From Hafnia alvei (GTDB lineage Bacteria > Pseudomonadota > Gammaproteobacteria > Enterobacterales > Enterobacteriaceae), in assembly GCF_964063325.1 (NCBI RefSeq), contig NZ_OZ061315.1, forward strand, positions 806,001 through 870,000: 64,000 bases of DNA, in the 5' to 3' direction. This document shows positions 61,770 through 64,000 of the stretch, piece after piece. The notes below the pieces were generated by a model, which saw only the letters and a program-made list of their open reading frames with translations, did no database searches and had not been told where the DNA came from. Positions within the stretch are counted from its first letter, which is position 1, and every line of letters starts with the position of its first letter. Position numbers and translations under genes: made by a program.

Positions 61770-62486
61770 TTAATCGCTGCTTTGTTCTTTTTTGCTACGC
61801 AGCAAGTTCAGCGCTTCAACCGTCATCGAGAAGAACATCGCAAAATAGATGTAGCCTTTGGGGACATGTATGCCGAAGCTTTCTAGGATCAGGGTAAAGC
61901 CAACCAGTATCAGGAAGGATAGCGCCAACATTTTTACCGATGGATGGCGGGCCACAAATTCGCCGATTGGGCGAGCGGCAAACATCATCACGCCTACGGC
62001 AATCACCACGGCCGCCATCATAATAAAGAGATGATCTGAAAGACCGACGGCGGTAATCACCGAATCCAAGCTGAAGATAATATCTAGCAGCATGATTTGC
62101 ACGATGGCACCTAAAAACGAATGGACGTTGGTGGTGATGTCTTCGCCACCGCCCTCGATGGTCTCGTGGATCTCTTTTATCGCCTTATAAATCAGGAACA
62201 AACCACCTAACAGCAAAATCAGGTCGCGCGTGGAAACGGCATGACCGAACGCGCTAAAGAGCGGGTGTGTTAAGCGCACAACCCACGCAATCGAAGCTAG
62301 CAAGCATAAACGCATCCCCATGGCGGCCAGCAGGCCGATGCGGCGGGCTTTGTTTTGCTGTGCTTTAGGAAGTTTGGCGACAACCAGAGATAAGAAAATA
62401 ATGTTATCAATGCCAAGGACGATTTCTAGAATAGTCAGCGTGCCGAGCGCTAACCAGGCATTGGGATCCACAATCCATTCAAACAT
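61770..62486 (-). CDS. ygdQ: YgdQ, TerC-family membrane protein
   Basis: A 238-residue integral membrane protein with about seven helices. Family motifs LEIVLGIDNIIFLSLV (near residue 20) and DIIFSLDSVITAVGLSD (near residue 135) hold the acidic residues typical of TerC proteins; the family includes metal ion exporters. The E. coli homologue also lies next to mutH. It shares a bidirectional terminator with the preceding gene. Confidence 0.94.
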   Translation of the reverse strand: MFEWIVDPNAWLALGTLTILEIVLGIDNIIFLSLVVAKLPKAQQNKARRIGLLAAMGMRLCLLASIAWVVRLTHPLFSAFGHAVSTRDLILLLGGLFLIYKAIKEIHETIEGGGEDITTNVHSFLGAIVQIMLLDIIFSLDSVITAVGLSDHLFIMMAAVVIAVGVMMFAARPIGEFVARHPSVKMLALSFLILVGFTLILESFGIHVPKGYIYFAMFFSMTVEALNLLRSKKEQSSD

Positions 62487-62586
62487 GACTCAGTACTACC
62501 TAAATAAACGATAAACGAAGATTATACGCTTTCTTGACCGTTCAGGGATCCTATGAACGTAGTGAAATGCTGAGGTGAGTTTTACG

Positions 62587-63273
62587 TTATAGCAGAAAGT
62601 GGCGTGCGAGCAGGGCTGCGGTGAAGTTTTTCTTGAGGTAAAAACCGCGTGGGAGCGTGAGTATAGGTTCCCCATGTTCGCCAGTGGCTTCGGTTAACGC
62701 GCGGCTATTGGCCGCTTTAGGCCTGATTTGTAATACTTCGCCGTGACGAGCGGTAATGCGCTCGACTTTACCTAACACGATCATATCCATCAATTCTTCC
62801 CAATCGCGCTTGAGCTGCTCGTTTTCTTCTTCGTTGGGCGTCCACAGCAGCGGGCTACCGACTCGACGTTGTTCCAGTGGAATTTGCCGTTCGCCTTCGA
62901 CAGGGATCCACAGCACGCGCTGTAGTTTGTGACGAACATGGCTCGACTCCCACGTTATGCCGCTGTTTCCTGTTAAAGGAGCCACGCAAACGAAGGTGGT
63001 TTCTAATGGTTTTCCGCGGCTGTCGATGGGGATTGTCTTGAGCTCAACGCCTATCTCGGGGAAGTCTTGCTCAGGCTTACTACCCGCGCTGGCACCGAGG
63101 TACAACTCTAACAGCATGCCAACCCAACCCTTATCCCGTTTCAAATCGCGTGGAATAGCGATGTTCGCTCTAGCCGCGAGTTCACCCAATGTATAACCGG
63201 CCAGTGACTGGGCGCGGTTTAACAGTTGTTGCACATTTTCAGGCGTGGTGGTGGGCAGTTGAGGTGTTGTCAT
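62587..63273 (-). CDS. mutH: MutH, mismatch repair endonuclease
   Basis: Nicks the unmethylated strand at hemimethylated GATC sites when activated by MutS/MutL. The 228-residue product starts at ATG 63273 (MTTPQLPTTTPENVQQL). The PD-(D/E)xK catalytic core is seen in the segment KPEQDFPEIGVELKTIPID (Asp, Glu, Lys). Its C-terminal tail FYLKKNFTAALLARHFLL is close to E. coli MutH. A longer frame up to 63465 has no family match. rppH lies divergently on the other side. Confidence 0.95.
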   Translation of the reverse strand: MTTPQLPTTTPENVQQLLNRAQSLAGYTLGELAARANIAIPRDLKRDKGWVGMLLELYLGASAGSKPEQDFPEIGVELKTIPIDSRGKPLETTFVCVAPLTGNSGITWESSHVRHKLQRVLWIPVEGERQIPLEQRRVGSPLLWTPNEEENEQLKRDWEELMDMIVLGKVERITARHGEVLQIRPKAANSRALTEATGEHGEPILTLPRGFYLKKNFTAALLARHFLL

Positions 63274-63486
63274 CGTTGAAATTTCACTAATTTTACCAGA
63301 ACTCACAAGTTGGTTAAAAAATGAGCTGCATGCTGTGAGTAAAATTTGGCGCCGAGTTATTTGCACCGAGCCGGAAATAATACCATGATTCATATAAGAA
63401 ATTATCGAAATTTTCTTTTTTGCGGCAATTTCAAAAATTTGTTGTGCAAGACTAGACACCGACAATGAACAGGATCTTACACCTAT

Positions 63487-63811
63487 TTATCCACAGATTT
63501 TTGGGATAACCCATTTATTTACCGATCACTGGTTTGATTTACAGGCTTGACGTAGGGGGTTTTTTGGGAAATTGCCGTCTCAGTGTGCAAGTTTGGCGAA
63601 TAAGCTGTGGATAAAATCGCCATTGGACGATCTTTGAACAAGCTAAGATCCAAACCGTGCATAGCTCACATTTTTGCTTATTAGTGATATGATTGGTTAT
63701 GCCTATTTTACTGATATATAAGATTAATGTCAGGATGTGTAAAACAGGTTGTTTTGAGCTATCCAAAGGTTTACATCACTTCCCCTGAAGTTCTACACAA
63801 ATATATCCACA
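63487..63811. promoter_or_regulatory. mutH-rppH intergenic region with DnaA-box-like sites
   Basis: The 711-bp gap between the mutH and rppH starts has no gene. It contains two perfect DnaA boxes (TTATCCACA at 63487-63495 on plus; TGTGGATAA at 63606-63614, i.e. minus) and a one-mismatch box (ATATCCACA at 63803-63811). AT-rich DNA surrounds them. They could regulate mutH or rppH, or titrate DnaA. Confidence 0.5.
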
Positions 63812-63984
63812 GAAAAAGTGAATAAAAACGATGTTGTGGAGCGAACAATGTTTATAACTATGGATGAATCTGTGAGTTATCCCAATGTTATCCGTTTTTT
63901 GCCCGATTTAATGCGGTGGTTTACCACCACAGGGGAGTGTGAAACAATCAGCCCATCTTGCGAATTTGCTATTGAGGTAGTCCA

Positions 63985-64000
63985 GTGATCGATGATGATG
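63985..64000 (+). CDS. rppH: RppH, RNA pyrophosphohydrolase (first codons only)
   Basis: Only GTG ATC GAT GAT GAT plus one base are inside the window, coding for MIDDD, the N-terminus of RppH; the E. coli gene also starts with GTG. A TTGAGG ribosome-binding site is at about 63973. RppH removes pyrophosphate from the 5' ends of mRNA to start decay. Position next to mutH supports the call. Confidence 0.8.

Noticed and set aside
63487..63811. DnaA-box cluster as the chromosomal replication origin
   Set aside because: The neighbours are mutH and rppH rather than mioC/mnmG or dnaA, and the box number and 13-mer repeats of oriC are missing.

Overview
The window is a chromosomal stretch of an enterobacterium. 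Protein similarity and gene order (xerD-dsbC-recJ-prfB-lysS; lysR/lysA; galR-omrA/omrB-aas-lplT-tas; ygdQ-mutH-rppH) match the Escherichia coli 63-65 min backbone. The ERIC elements, the selenocysteine fdhF and the formate hydrogenlyase genes suggest a gas-producing, Hafnia-like member of the Enterobacterales. The order is firm; the genus is only a guess.

Layout. 1-6.5 kb: housekeeping genes xerD (partial), dsbC, recJ, prfB (with its +1 recoding site), lysS and a tRNA-Gly(CCC). 6.5-12.1 kb: a compact six-gene leftward operon related to ynbABCD, encoding a phospholipid-type pathway (CDP-alcohol transferase, CDP-diglyceride synthase, acyltransferase, hydrolase-methyltransferase fusion, PAP2-phosphatase fusion, small membrane protein). 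12.1-16 kb: an AT-rich gap, a lipoprotein, a small protein and the divergent lysR/lysA pair.

16.2-51.2 kb: a complete formate hydrogenlyase (FHL) locus lies between lysA and galR, which are neighbours in E. coli. It holds fhlA, hycA, the maturation genes hypABCDEF, hydN, two fdhF paralogues (one with cysteine, one with an in-frame UGA for selenocysteine) and hycBCDEFGHI. Four transcription units (hycA, hydN-fdhF-hypF-hypABCDE, fdhF-Sec, hycB-I) each start with a -24/-12 sigma-54 promoter, preceded about 80-110 bp upstream by a copy of the palindrome TTCGACA-N4-TGTCGAA (or GTCGACA-N4-TGTCGAC). This is a likely FhlA regulon contained in one locus. FdhF oxidises formate, HycB/F/G carry electrons, HycE/HycG form the NiFe hydrogenase, HycC/D anchor it in the membrane, Hyp proteins and HycI mature it, and HycA tempers FhlA.

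29.2-40.5 kb: an orphan type VI secretion module splits the FHL locus (vgrG, DUF4123 adaptor, VasX-like effector, two DUF6708-type candidate immunity genes, PAAR). It also carries the ruin of tssF, which has an in-frame amber codon, an IS3-family insertion and a one-base frameshift. One DUF6708 gene is also interrupted by a single in-frame amber codon.

51.3-64 kb: ascG-like and galR repressors, the paired small RNA genes omrA and omrB separated by a 123-bp tandem repeat, aas-lplT, tas, an out-of-place phoA with a tandem PHO box, an unknown membrane protein, ygdQ, mutH, and the first codons of rppH. Intact, deleted and tandem ERIC-type repeats are scattered through the intergenic spaces.
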